Made by a program: the position numbers and the translations under genes
The notes under the pieces: model-generated
What the model was told of the DNA's origin: nothing
Databases searched by the model: none
What the model saw: the letters and a program-made list of their open reading frames with translations, nothing else
Shown: positions 44,917-53,322 of the stretch, piece after piece
Layout: every line of letters begins with the position of its first letter
Numbering within the stretch: position 1 is the stretch's first letter
From: Actinomyces sp. Marseille-P3109
Lineage (GTDB): Bacteria > Actinomycetota > Actinomycetes > Actinomycetales > Actinomycetaceae
Assembly (NCBI RefSeq): GCF_900323545.1
Contig: NZ_OOHN01000008.1
Location: 2,213,517-2,277,516, forward strand
DNA: 64,000 nucleotides
Direction of reading: 5' to 3'

Positions 44917-46251
44917 TCAGATGAGCTCGGCCAGGGCGCTGCGCACGGCGGCCAGGCGCTGGGCGGCGATGCTCTCGTCGTAGGGCAGGTGCAGGCCGCG
45001 GCACTCGGCGGCCAGCTCGGCCAGCGAGCGGACCTCCGGGAAGCCGCGCGAGGTCAGCTGGGCGACCTCGTCAACGACTGGCGAGCCCGACGAGCCCGCC
45101 CCGCCGCCGCGCAGGTCCACCCACTGGCCCAGGCGTCGAGCCGCCCGGTCCAGGCTGGAGGTGACCGTGCGCAGGGCGTCGTTGAGCTGGGCGACCTGGG
45201 TGCTCACGGTGCGCAGCACGGGCCCCAGCCCACGGAAGCCGGACTCGAGGGCCTCGCACAGGTCCGTCAGGGAGTGCATGGCGTCCACCTCGCTGCCGTC
45301 GAGGATGGACTGGGCGAAGCGTCCCACCATGAGGGTGAGCAGCCGCATGAGGGCCACGGAGAAACGCAGCTCGGTGACCGACTGGTGCAGGACCTGCAGG
45401 CGCGAGGGCAACCCGGTCAGCTCGGCGCCGGCGGCACCGGTGAGCTCGGAGATGCGCTCGGCGAGCATCTGCGCCTTGGTCTGGGTGCCGTTGCCGACGT
45501 CGTGGGAGACCAGCTGGCCGATGCGCCCCACCCGCGCCTCCACCGCCCGGGCCGAGTCGTGGGTGGCCTCCATGGTGGTGATGAGGCGCAGGTACTCGTC
45601 GAGCTCGAAGACCAGGGCGTTGGTGTCCTTCTCCATGGCGGCCACCGTGTTGAGGATCCGGGCCACCGCGCCCAGGCTCTCGGGGGCGGCCGCCGGGACG
45701 CGTACCCCGGAGCTGACCAGGGAGGCCACCTCGCGCGGCAGGGTCGCCAGCGTCATGTCGTGCAGGGAGGAGAAGCCCAGTGTCTGGAGCTCTGCGGCCA
45801 GCTCGCGGCCGCCGAACTCACCGAGCTGGTGGCGCGAGGCGCCGCGGGCCTGAAGGTCGCGCTCCTTGGCGCGCACCCGCCGGTAGGCCTCCTCGACCTT
45901 GCCCCGGGTCACGTTATCCATCGGCTTGATCCGCACCGACAGGAAGCCCTGACGCAGTGGCACGATCGTGGCGAAGACCCGGTAGTCCAGGCCGTCCACC
46001 GCACGGTTGGTGATGTAGCCGCAGGCCGGGCGCTGGGACTGCAGATCGTCCCAGATGAGGCGGAAGAGACCGGCCGGCATGTCCAGGTGCCGGATGATGT
46101 TGTGGGGAGCTCCAATGAGCCGCTCACGCGAGTAGCGAGACAGCGTGTCGAATGTCCTATTGGTGTTCTGAATGACACCTTTGAGGTCCGTGGTGGAAAA
46201 GAAGATGTCCTGAGGATCGAACAAACGCTCGTACCCGACCTGCGATTCCAT
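44917..46251 (-). CDS. soluble PAS-domain protein with helical C-terminus (paralogue 1)
   Basis: 444 residues from ATG 46251 with AAGGAG ahead. The PAS domain (about 1-115) resembles the aerotaxis-receptor type: FFSTTDLKGVIQNTNRTFDTLSRYSRERLIGAPHNIIRHLDMPAGLFRLIWDDL and DYRVFATIVPLRQGFLSVR in outline. The other 330 residues are predicted almost wholly helical. No membrane helix, HAMP, kinase, cyclic-di-GMP, HTH or clear methyl-accepting hairpin is visible. A long helical tail after an Aer-like PAS recalls chemoreceptors, but no chemotaxis genes are in the window and Actinomyces are non-motile. Its close paralogue lies upstream on the same strand. Confidence 0.75.
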   Translation of the reverse strand: MESQVGYERLFDPQDIFFSTTDLKGVIQNTNRTFDTLSRYSRERLIGAPHNIIRHLDMPAGLFRLIWDDLQSQRPACGYITNRAVDGLDYRVFATIVPLRQGFLSVRIKPMDNVTRGKVEEAYRRVRAKERDLQARGASRHQLGEFGGRELAAELQTLGFSSLHDMTLATLPREVASLVSSGVRVPAAAPESLGAVARILNTVAAMEKDTNALVFELDEYLRLITTMEATHDSARAVEARVGRIGQLVSHDVGNGTQTKAQMLAERISELTGAAGAELTGLPSRLQVLHQSVTELRFSVALMRLLTLMVGRFAQSILDGSEVDAMHSLTDLCEALESGFRGLGPVLRTVSTQVAQLNDALRTVTSSLDRAARRLGQWVDLRGGGAGSSGSPVVDEVAQLTSRGFPEVRSLAELAAECRGLHLPYDESIAAQRLAAVRSALAELI

Positions 46252-46420
46252 GGGCGCTCTCCTTCATGGTAGATGGTTCGCGGGAGCACCTCGTCGAGGA
46301 CCATTTCCCTAGCTCCTCACACAGTGCCAGAAAAACCTTAATGACATGCGCGGGCCCGCGGAAGACTGTTTACGACATTGTCACCAGTAAGTTGGGACCT
46401 ATCTTGTAGATTTCGACTAA

Positions 46421-47773
46421 CTACGCCCCCAGCTGGCCCAGGGTCTCGCGAACCGTCGCCACCCGCTCACGGATGACGGACTCATCCAGGGTCACGACGA
46501 CACCACGGGCCTTGGCGGCCAGCTCGGCCAGGGAGGCCGTCTCCGGGAAGCCCTGCTCGCCCACGGCAACGGCCTCGCGCAGGGCGGCCTCGGCGTCGAC
46601 GCCGTCGACCAGCGCCTGGGTGCCCTCATCCTGGAGAGCGCGGATCCAGCGCTGGAAGGGCCGCTTGACACGGTCGAGGTTGCTGACCACGCCGCGCAGG
46701 TCGCCCTCCAGGCGCTCGGCCAGGTTCGCGGCCTCCTGACAGGAGGGCACCAGGGACTCCAGGTCGGAGAGCATCGCCTCGGCGAGGTCGCCGATGGCGT
46801 CGGCGGACTCCCCCTCCTCCCCGTCCAGGACGGCGGCCGCGAAGATTCCGACCATGAGCGTGTGCAGACGCATCATCGAGCTGCGGAAGCGCACCTCCGA
46901 GGCCGCCTCGTAAAGCGCCACGAGGGAGGAGTTGAGCTGGCGGAGCACCTCGACGGCCTGGGCGCTGCGATCCTTGACGCGCTCGGAGACCGTGGGGACG
47001 GAGGACTCGTCGTCGGGGCTGGTCACCTCGCCCATGAGGTCGCCCACGCGGTTGGCCCGCTCGATGACCGAGCGCACCCCGCCGGCCCAGGAGCCCAGCC
47101 CGTTGATGAGCTCCTGGTACTCCCCCAGCTGATAGACGAGCTCGTCGGTGTCCCGCTCAATCGCGGCGACAGCCTGAAGGACGGCGAACATGGGGTTGTC
47201 CGACTCAGCGCGCGGCGGGACCCGGACCCCCTCCACCACCAGCAGGGCCAGCTCGCGCGGGAGGGCGGCCCGAGCGAAGTTGTGCAGGTCGCGGTACTGG
47301 AGCCCCGCCAGCTCCTCGGTCAGCAGCGCCGCACCGTGCTCGGCGACCTCCCGTCGTCCGTGCCCCTCCTCGGCGTAGGCGCGCTCGGCGGCCCGTACCC
47401 TGGAGTAGATCTCCTTGATGGGGGTGAACATGGCATGGTTGGTCGGACGCACGCGCACGGACAGGTAGCCATCCGTCAGCGGGGTGACCGTCGCGAAGAC
47501 CCAGTAGTCCAGTCCGTCCTTGGCCCGGTTGAGCACGTAGACGCAGGACGAGCGCCCCTGCTCCAGCTCATCCCACATGAGCTTGAAGGCCCCGGCGGGC
47601 ATGTCATCATGACGAATAATGTTGTGCGGAGAGCCAATAAGCTCCTCAGCGCTGTAACGGGACAGCGAATCGAATACCCGGTTCGTCCTGCGAATGACAC
47701 CTTTGGTATCCGTCGTCGAGAAGAACAGGTCCTCGGCACCGAAGCGGCGCTCGTTGCCATCGACGTATTCCAT
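46421..47773 (-). CDS. soluble PAS-domain protein with helical C-terminus (paralogue 2)
   Basis: 450 residues from ATG 47773, with GGAG five bases upstream. It shares the PAS block with the downstream gene (DLFFSTTDTKGVIRRTNRVFDSLSRYSAEELIGSPHNIIRHDDMPAGAFKLMWDEL in outline) and a similar helical remainder ending in a related FPETASLAELAAKARGVVVTLDES region. The two proteins are therefore tandem duplicates that have diverged over their C-terminal halves. The pair is divergent from a response regulator and kinase operon, with a 287-base region between that must hold both promoters. The PAS ligand is unknown. Confidence 0.75.
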   Translation of the reverse strand: MEYVDGNERRFGAEDLFFSTTDTKGVIRRTNRVFDSLSRYSAEELIGSPHNIIRHDDMPAGAFKLMWDELEQGRSSCVYVLNRAKDGLDYWVFATVTPLTDGYLSVRVRPTNHAMFTPIKEIYSRVRAAERAYAEEGHGRREVAEHGAALLTEELAGLQYRDLHNFARAALPRELALLVVEGVRVPPRAESDNPMFAVLQAVAAIERDTDELVYQLGEYQELINGLGSWAGGVRSVIERANRVGDLMGEVTSPDDESSVPTVSERVKDRSAQAVEVLRQLNSSLVALYEAASEVRFRSSMMRLHTLMVGIFAAAVLDGEEGESADAIGDLAEAMLSDLESLVPSCQEAANLAERLEGDLRGVVSNLDRVKRPFQRWIRALQDEGTQALVDGVDAEAALREAVAVGEQGFPETASLAELAAKARGVVVTLDESVIRERVATVRETLGQLGA

Positions 47774-48060
47774 GACTCTCCTGCAATGGTAGGGGGAATC
47801 GGTCACCGCCGGATTACCGACCGCGACACGCTGAATAGAGAGACGGCTGAGATTCCACTAAACCGCCTTCTGTGCGACTACGCTACGAAGTAACGTTATG
47901 GTGCACACGGATGTGGGGATCAACAACCGAGACGCACGACCGCATAAGCATGTCACAGCACCCACCCCTCTGGGTCGCCGTTGGGTCTCAGATCGGTAAC
48001 ACAGTCGAGACACAGGTTGCGCTGTGGTCGAGCACAGCGCCTTCCTGTTGAATAGACGAT

Positions 48061-48807
48061 GTGACTAACGCCCCCACCGAGAACCTCACCCGCGCTGACG
48101 GTTCCCCCCTGCGCGTCCTGGTCGTCGACGACGAGCAGATGCTCGCCGATCTGCTCGCCTCCGCCCTGCGTTACGAGGGCTGGGAGGTCACGACTGCCGG
48201 GACCGGGATCGCCGCGGTCCGATCCGCTCAAGAGATCGACCCCGACGTCATCGTCCTGGACATCATGCTGCCCGACTTCGACGGCCTGGAGGTCATGCGC
48301 CGGGTGCGCGGCCACAGCCCGAACGTGCCGGTCCTGTTCCTGACCGCCAAGGACGCCGTCGAGGACCGGGTGGCCGGACTGACCGCCGGCGGCGACGACT
48401 ACGTCACCAAGCCCTTCTCCCTGGAGGAGGTCGTGGCCCGCCTGCGCGCCCTGCTGCGCCGTTCGGGGGCCAGCGAGGAGAAGCCCGCCTCCCTGCTGGA
48501 GGTCGGGGACCTGCGCATGGACGAGGACTCCCACGAGGTCTGGCGCGGCCAGGACGAGATCCAGCTGACCGCCACCGAGTTCGAGCTGCTGCGCTACCTC
48601 ATGCGCAACCCCCGCCGGGTCCTGTCCAAGCCGCAGATCCTGGACCGGGTGTGGAACTACGACTTCGGCGGGCAGGCCAACATCGTCGAGCTCTACATCT
48701 CCTACCTGCGCCGCAAGATCGACAAGGGCCGCGAGCCCATGATCCACACAATGCGTGGCGTCGGCTACGTCCTCAAGCCCGCCGTCGGCGCCGGCGAGCG
48801 CGTCTGA
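48061..48807 (+). CDS. OmpR-family response regulator
   Basis: 248 residues from GTG 48061. Receiver with LVVDDEQMLADLL, phosphoacceptor Asp67 in VIVLDIMLPDFDG, LFLTAKD and YVTKPFSLEEV; C-terminal winged helix with LTATEFELLRYLMRNPRRVLSKPQILDRVW and VELYISYLRRKI and RGVGYVLKP. It is the first gene of a regulator-kinase operon, 19 bases before the kinase. The family includes mycobacterial TcrX/PrrA-like regulators, but no target can be named. A fimbrial locus and two PAS proteins flank the pair. Confidence 0.92.
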   Translation: MTNAPTENLTRADGSPLRVLVVDDEQMLADLLASALRYEGWEVTTAGTGIAAVRSAQEIDPDVIVLDIMLPDFDGLEVMRRVRGHSPNVPVLFLTAKDAVEDRVAGLTAGGDDYVTKPFSLEEVVARLRALLRRSGASEEKPASLLEVGDLRMDEDSHEVWRGQDEIQLTATEFELLRYLMRNPRRVLSKPQILDRVWNYDFGGQANIVELYISYLRRKIDKGREPMIHTMRGVGYVLKPAVGAGERV

Positions 48808-48826
48808 CGGCCCGGAGACACCGAAT

Positions 48827-50554
48827 ATGCCGGATACGTCAGAGACGTCGGGCCTCCCGGCACCGGACGGCGGGCAGACCGGTCCGCGGACTGGCTGGGG
48901 AACCGGTCGCGGCTCATGGTGGTCCGGTCCGAGCCCGCGCCGCCCCCGCAGCCTGCGCACCCGTCTGGTGGCCGGGGTGCTCGGGCTGGTCCTCATCATG
49001 GCAGCGGTCATGAGCACCTTCTCCACTGTCAGCCTGCGCCACACCCTCATGGCCCGCACCGACAGCCAGCTGACGGCAGCCGCCCAGCGCGCCGCCGTCA
49101 AGCGCCACGACCTCGAGCAGGAGGCCAAGGACGCCCAGGAGCAGGGGCCCCAGAGCAACCAGGACAGCCAGGCCGGCGGAGCCCAGGGGCCCGAGGGGGC
49201 GGAAGGAACCGACCCCGGCAAGCAGGGGGTTCCTCCCGGGCTCGACGCGGCCGGGCAGTCCACCGGCACCCTGACGCTCATCGCCCCGGCGTCGTCGAGC
49301 TCCAGCAGCGAGGCGGCCGCCTACATCGACAAGGACGGCCACTACGCGGCCATCTCCCAGGAGGACTGCCGGCGCCTACTGTCGGAGGCCACCCGGGACC
49401 ACCCCGTCACCGTCCATCTGCACCACCTGGGAAGCTACCGGGTCCTGGCCACGCGGGACGAGGTCTCGGGGGACACCGTCATCACCGGCCTCTCCCTGGA
49501 GGGGGACAGGGCGCTCATCCGCTCCCAGCTGCTCATCGAGCTGGTGGTCGCGATGGTGGGCGCCCTGGTGGTGGCCCTGGCCGGACGGGCCATGGTGCGC
49601 TCCTCGCTCGCCCCCCTGGAGCGGGTGGCCCGTACCGCGCACCGTGTGGCCTCCCAGCCGCTGGAGCGCGGCGAGGTGAGCATCGAGGACCGGGTGGCCG
49701 GGACGGACCTGGTCTCCTCGGCCGAAGTCGGTTACGTCGGCGGCGCCCTCAACACGCTGCTCGGACACGTGGAGTCCGCACTGACCGCCCGGCAGCGCTC
49801 TGAGACGCAGGTGCGCCAGTTCGTGGCCGACGCCTCCCACGAGCTGCGCACGCCGCTGGCCTCGATCCGCGGCTACACCGAGCTCATCCACCGAGAGGGC
49901 GCCGACGCCGACCTGCCGGAGGAGGCCACCTACGCCCTGGAACGCGTGCACTCCGAGTCGGTGAGAATGACGGCGCTCGTGGAGGACCTGCTGCTGCTGG
50001 CGCGCCTGGACGCCGGGCGCGAGCTGCGCCGTGAGGAGGTGGACCTGGTCGGGCTCCTGGTGGACACGGTGGCCGACGCCCGTGCGGCCGGGCCGGACCA
50101 CGACTGGCAGCTGAACCTGGCCGCCCTCAGGCCCCCGGCCGATGCCACGCCGGAGGAGGCCGAGGACTTCCTGCCCGAGCCGCCGCTGGTCATCGGCGAC
50201 GAGGCGCGCCTGCGCCAGGTCGTCGTCAACCTCCTGGCCAACGCCCGGGTCCACACACCCGCCGGCAGCCACGTGACCACGACGCTGGAGCGCGAGGGCG
50301 GCACCCTCATCGTGCGCATCCACGACGACGGCCCCGGTATCGCGCCGGAGGTGCGCGACCGCCTCTTCGAGCGCTTCGCCCGCGGGGACTCCTCGCGCGA
50401 GCGGCGCACCGGCTCAACGGGGCTGGGCATGTCGATCGCCCTGGCGATCGTCCAGTCCCACGACGGCAGCATCGACGTCGAGTCCTCCACGGCGCCCGAG
50501 GACCACGGGACCACCTTCACCGTCAGGCTCCCGGCCGCCGCCGTCGAGGGGTAG
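48827..50554 (+). CDS. sensor histidine kinase with external sensor domain and HAMP
   Basis: 575 residues from ATG 48827. A Gly/Pro/Ser-rich cytosolic leader of about 45 residues precedes TM1 (LRTRLVAGVLGLVLIMAAVMS). The external domain (about 70-225) contains a Gln/Gly-rich low-complexity stretch. TM2 (LLIELVVAMVGALVVALAGRAM) leads to a HAMP, then H-box FVADASHELRTPLASIRGYTEL, N-box VVNLLANARVHTP, G1 IHDDGPGIAPEVRDRLFERFARGD and G2 GSTGLGMSIALAIVQSH. It partners the regulator directly upstream. Signal unknown. Confidence 0.92.
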   Translation: MPDTSETSGLPAPDGGQTGPRTGWGTGRGSWWSGPSPRRPRSLRTRLVAGVLGLVLIMAAVMSTFSTVSLRHTLMARTDSQLTAAAQRAAVKRHDLEQEAKDAQEQGPQSNQDSQAGGAQGPEGAEGTDPGKQGVPPGLDAAGQSTGTLTLIAPASSSSSSEAAAYIDKDGHYAAISQEDCRRLLSEATRDHPVTVHLHHLGSYRVLATRDEVSGDTVITGLSLEGDRALIRSQLLIELVVAMVGALVVALAGRAMVRSSLAPLERVARTAHRVASQPLERGEVSIEDRVAGTDLVSSAEVGYVGGALNTLLGHVESALTARQRSETQVRQFVADASHELRTPLASIRGYTELIHREGADADLPEEATYALERVHSESVRMTALVEDLLLLARLDAGRELRREEVDLVGLLVDTVADARAAGPDHDWQLNLAALRPPADATPEEAEDFLPEPPLVIGDEARLRQVVVNLLANARVHTPAGSHVTTTLEREGGTLIVRIHDDGPGIAPEVRDRLFERFARGDSSRERRTGSTGLGMSIALAIVQSHDGSIDVESSTAPEDHGTTFTVRLPAAAVEG

Positions 50555-50748
50555 AGCCCGTGCCCGAGGCCCGTGCCGGGAGGTGAGGCGCGCGATCTCC
50601 GGGCGGGAACGTGCCACACGTACGGGTACCGGATTCCTGCCGCCGAACGCGCAGACCGCATCCGACGGCGTCGAATGTCCCCGGCCGCCGGATCTGGCGG
50701 AATCAGACGGCGGGCTCAGCCGGCGTCTCCATGAACCGGGAGCGTCCG

Positions 50749-51759
50749 TCAGTCGCGGTGACGGGGCTCGTGCTTGCTCCGGGTGCGGCCCCAGTCGGTG
50801 AGCGACACGAGCGCGGACAGCGCCAGGCAGGTGACGCCGACGACGGCCACAGACCCGGTGGCGTAGGCGCCGAAGAGCTGCCAGCGCGTGTCCGGGCCCT
50901 CCAGGTGCCTCCACACCCAGAGCCCCAGACCGAGCGCCCCCAGGGTGCACACGACGCCGACCGAGGCCAGCAGGACGTTGCCGATGAACTGGTTCCACAG
51001 GCGCGGCCCGGCGGCGGTCACCGGGATCGTCCCCACGGTGGTCAGCTCGGGCACCTCACCGGAGTCCTCCTCCCCGGTTCCTGAGCGCAGGGACCAGGGG
51101 GCCCTCCAGGCACCGCCGGCCACCGCGAGCGCCCCCCAGGCCACGGGCACGAGGATCCCGGCCAGGACGTCGGAGGGGCGGTGCCACTGGCACACGAGGG
51201 TGGAGTAGCCCATGGCGATGGTGAACAGGGCGCCGGCCCAGGCCGACAGCACCCGCCAGCGCCGCCCGGACAGCAGGATGAGGGCGATGGCGGCGGAGGC
51301 AGCCATGGTCGTGTGCCCTGAGGGCAGGGTGTTGGCGTTGTCCCAGCGCTCGGTGATGTCGAAGTCGGGGCGCCACAGGATCCTGTACTTGAGGAGCTGG
51401 GTGGTCAGGTTGGCCCCCGCCACAGCGACGACAGCCCACACGGCCCGGCGGTGGCTGCGTCGCAGCAGGCCGATGATCAGGATCGTCACCACGAGGATGA
51501 CGGCCGCCGGCATCGAGACCATGGACAGCAGGGTGCGGGCGTGGGTGCTCACGTAGTGAGAGCCGATCTCCGACCCCTCCAGGGCCATGGCGTCGAGGAC
51601 CTGACCGGTGTGGGTGTACACGAACAGGCACCACAGGCCGATGGTCGCGCCCAGGCAGGACAGGGCCAGCAGGCTCCCGCGCAGGCGCAGCTGTCCCAGA
51701 GAGCAGGTGGTCTGCGACTGGAGAGAGGACACCGGTCGATCGTAGGTTCTCCAGTGCAC
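50749..51759 (-). CDS. PAP2-superfamily membrane phosphatase
   Basis: 336 residues from GTG 51759 (GTG 51732 also possible). Six to seven membrane segments. The three PAP2 phosphatase motifs are present: KYRILWRPDF, PSGHTTMAAS with the central His, and CQWHRPSDVLAG. Such enzymes dephosphorylate lipid phosphates such as undecaprenyl or phosphatidylglycerol phosphate on the outer face of the membrane. The gene begins 41 bases after the fimbrial sortase stop, so it may be read from the fimbrial operon; a functional link with fimbriae is not shown. Confidence 0.88.
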   Translation of the reverse strand: MHWRTYDRPVSSLQSQTTCSLGQLRLRGSLLALSCLGATIGLWCLFVYTHTGQVLDAMALEGSEIGSHYVSTHARTLLSMVSMPAAVILVVTILIIGLLRRSHRRAVWAVVAVAGANLTTQLLKYRILWRPDFDITERWDNANTLPSGHTTMAASAAIALILLSGRRWRVLSAWAGALFTIAMGYSTLVCQWHRPSDVLAGILVPVAWGALAVAGGAWRAPWSLRSGTGEEDSGEVPELTTVGTIPVTAAGPRLWNQFIGNVLLASVGVVCTLGALGLGLWVWRHLEGPDTRWQLFGAYATGSVAVVGVTCLALSALVSLTDWGRTRSKHEPRHRD

Positions 51760-51800
51760 CCATCAGTAGAAAGACGGCCGCGATTCCTGTGCGGGACTGC

Positions 51801-53126
51801 TCACGGCTCCCGATGTCCGGGACCGCCGGGCGGATCGCTCGACGGCTCGCCGGCACCGTCGGCGGTGCTGGCGGCGGAGGAAGCGGAGACGTCCTTGAGA
51901 TGGCGGCCGGGCCATCGCTCGCTCCCGCCGACGTCGTCGGCCTCCCCTGAAGCGCCGGGCCCGCCCGAGCCCCCGCTGTCCTCACTGCCGTCTTCACTGC
52001 CGACGAGGGTGTCGGCGCCCCCGTGGGCGCCCTGAGTCCCCTCGTCGTCGGCGGCCTGATCCCGACGACGGCGGAGCAGCCACCACAGGCGGCCGAGGAT
52101 GCCGACGACCACCGCCAGGATGATGACGACGGCGACGATGATGACCTTCATCCAGGTCTGCATGGGGGCGGGCAGCGCCTTGGCCTCCTCGGCCGCGGCG
52201 GCCGTGGGGTCCATGGGGACGCGCTCACCGGTCACCAGGAGGCGGTGGGAGTTGACGCCGTAGGGCGTGCAGGTGATGAGCGTGACCAGGTCGCGGCCGG
52301 GCACCTTGCGCAGGGAGTCGGTCTCCTCGGGCTTGACGACCGTGATCTCGGTGACCTCGTACTTGAGGGTCTGTCCCAGGGAGGAGATGTAGAAGGCGTC
52401 GCCCTTCCTGAGCCGGGTGAGGTTGTCGAACATCGTGGCCGTGGGAAGACCCGTGTGCCCGGTCAGGACGGCGTGGGTGGAGGAGCCGCCGATCGGCAGG
52501 CTGGTTCCGAACAGGTGCCCGACGCCGTCGGCCAGGGTCCGTGTCTCGGTGCCGTGGTAGACGGGCAGGCTCACATGGATGGAGGGGATGGCGATGCGAG
52601 CCATGACGGGGTCGATGTCGAGCTCGTGGAGGTAGGCCTGGTACTGGGGGGTGTCGGGGCGCTGGGACTCGAGCCAGGGGTCGAGGATCGGCGCGCTCTC
52701 CAGGCTGTTGTTGTAGGCCTCGGCGGACGCGCGCTTCGCGGCGATGGTGTCGGGGCCCGCGGCGTTGACGGTTGCGGTGTACATGTCGGCGAGACGCTGC
52801 TGCTCGTCGTTGTTGTGCTGGGTCGCCATGACCGGGTAGAGGAGGACGGCGACGCCGACCAGGACCAGGACCAGCGGGAGCCAGCTCAGGAGGCGCTCGC
52901 GCAGCGACGTGCGGCGGGAGGCCCTGCACGTCCTTCCGGTGCCTTCGGCGCCCTCGGTGCTCGCGGCGCCCCCCGCATCCTTGGAGTCCGGGGCGTTCTC
53001 AGTCGGCTTGTTGTCCTCGGGCCCGGCGGGCTCGCCATGGGCCGGAGGATCCTGGGGAGACCCGGAGAGTCGGTGGTGACGTGAGAGGAGTAGCGCTGTC
53101 ACGGCAGAACCGTGCCTTTCCTTCAT
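51801..53126 (-). CDS. srtC1: class C sortase of type 1 fimbriae
   Basis: 441 residues from ATG 53126; GTG 53102, preceded by AAGGAAAGG, is an alternative start. A long Ser/Pro/Gly-rich N-terminal region leads to a membrane helix (about 82-99). The sortase core has LTGHTGLP with His224, TLITCTPYGVNSHR with Cys286 and Arg295, and the class C lid motif DPW at 149-151. A C-terminal membrane helix follows, as usual for pilin-specific sortases. It should polymerise FimP into the fimbrial shaft and add the tip subunit. It lies downstream of fimP and fimQ on the same strand. Confidence 0.94.
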   Translation of the reverse strand: MKERHGSAVTALLLSRHHRLSGSPQDPPAHGEPAGPEDNKPTENAPDSKDAGGAASTEGAEGTGRTCRASRRTSLRERLLSWLPLVLVLVGVAVLLYPVMATQHNNDEQQRLADMYTATVNAAGPDTIAAKRASAEAYNNSLESAPILDPWLESQRPDTPQYQAYLHELDIDPVMARIAIPSIHVSLPVYHGTETRTLADGVGHLFGTSLPIGGSSTHAVLTGHTGLPTATMFDNLTRLRKGDAFYISSLGQTLKYEVTEITVVKPEETDSLRKVPGRDLVTLITCTPYGVNSHRLLVTGERVPMDPTAAAAEEAKALPAPMQTWMKVIIVAVVIILAVVVGILGRLWWLLRRRRDQAADDEGTQGAHGGADTLVGSEDGSEDSGGSGGPGASGEADDVGGSERWPGRHLKDVSASSAASTADGAGEPSSDPPGGPGHREP

Positions 53127-53220
53127 CGGGTGGTTGTTGGTGGGCCCCTCCCGCAAGGCGGGGCCGGGGAGCCTCCGGCGTGGCCGGGGCGAACGGGTGA
53201 GTGGGGGCAGCGATGTCCCT

Positions 53221-53252
53221 GCGGGGGAGACGAAGGGGCTCGTCTCCCCCGC
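53221..53252 (-). promoter_or_regulatory. hairpin between fimP and srtC1, possible attenuator
   Basis: A 13-bp perfect stem (53221-53233 with 53240-53252) and a 6-base loop, flanked by imperfect TCCCT/AGGGA pairing. It is 71 bases beyond the fimP stop and about 95 before srtC1. No T-run follows on the minus strand, so partial rather than full termination, or RNA stabilisation, is likely. Confidence 0.65.
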
Positions 53253-53270
53253 ACAGGGAACGGTCTCCTG

Positions 53271-53308
53271 CACCGGGGCAAGGTTCCCGAGGTCCCGGAG
53301 CCCCGGTG
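53271..53308 (-). promoter_or_regulatory. second hairpin directly after fimP
   Basis: CACCGGGGC (53271-53279) pairs with GCCCCGGTG (53300-53308), 9 bp, loop of 20 bases, only 14 bases beyond the fimP stop. With the hairpin at 53221 it forms a double structure at the pilin 3' end. Confidence 0.55.
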
Positions 53309-53322
53309 ACCCCAGTGCTCTC

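Noticed and set aside
50555..50748. Weak GC-rich inverted repeats between the kinase and PAP2 genes
   Set aside because: Arms contain mismatches and no convincing stem of more than about 8 bp was found, so no terminator is claimed.
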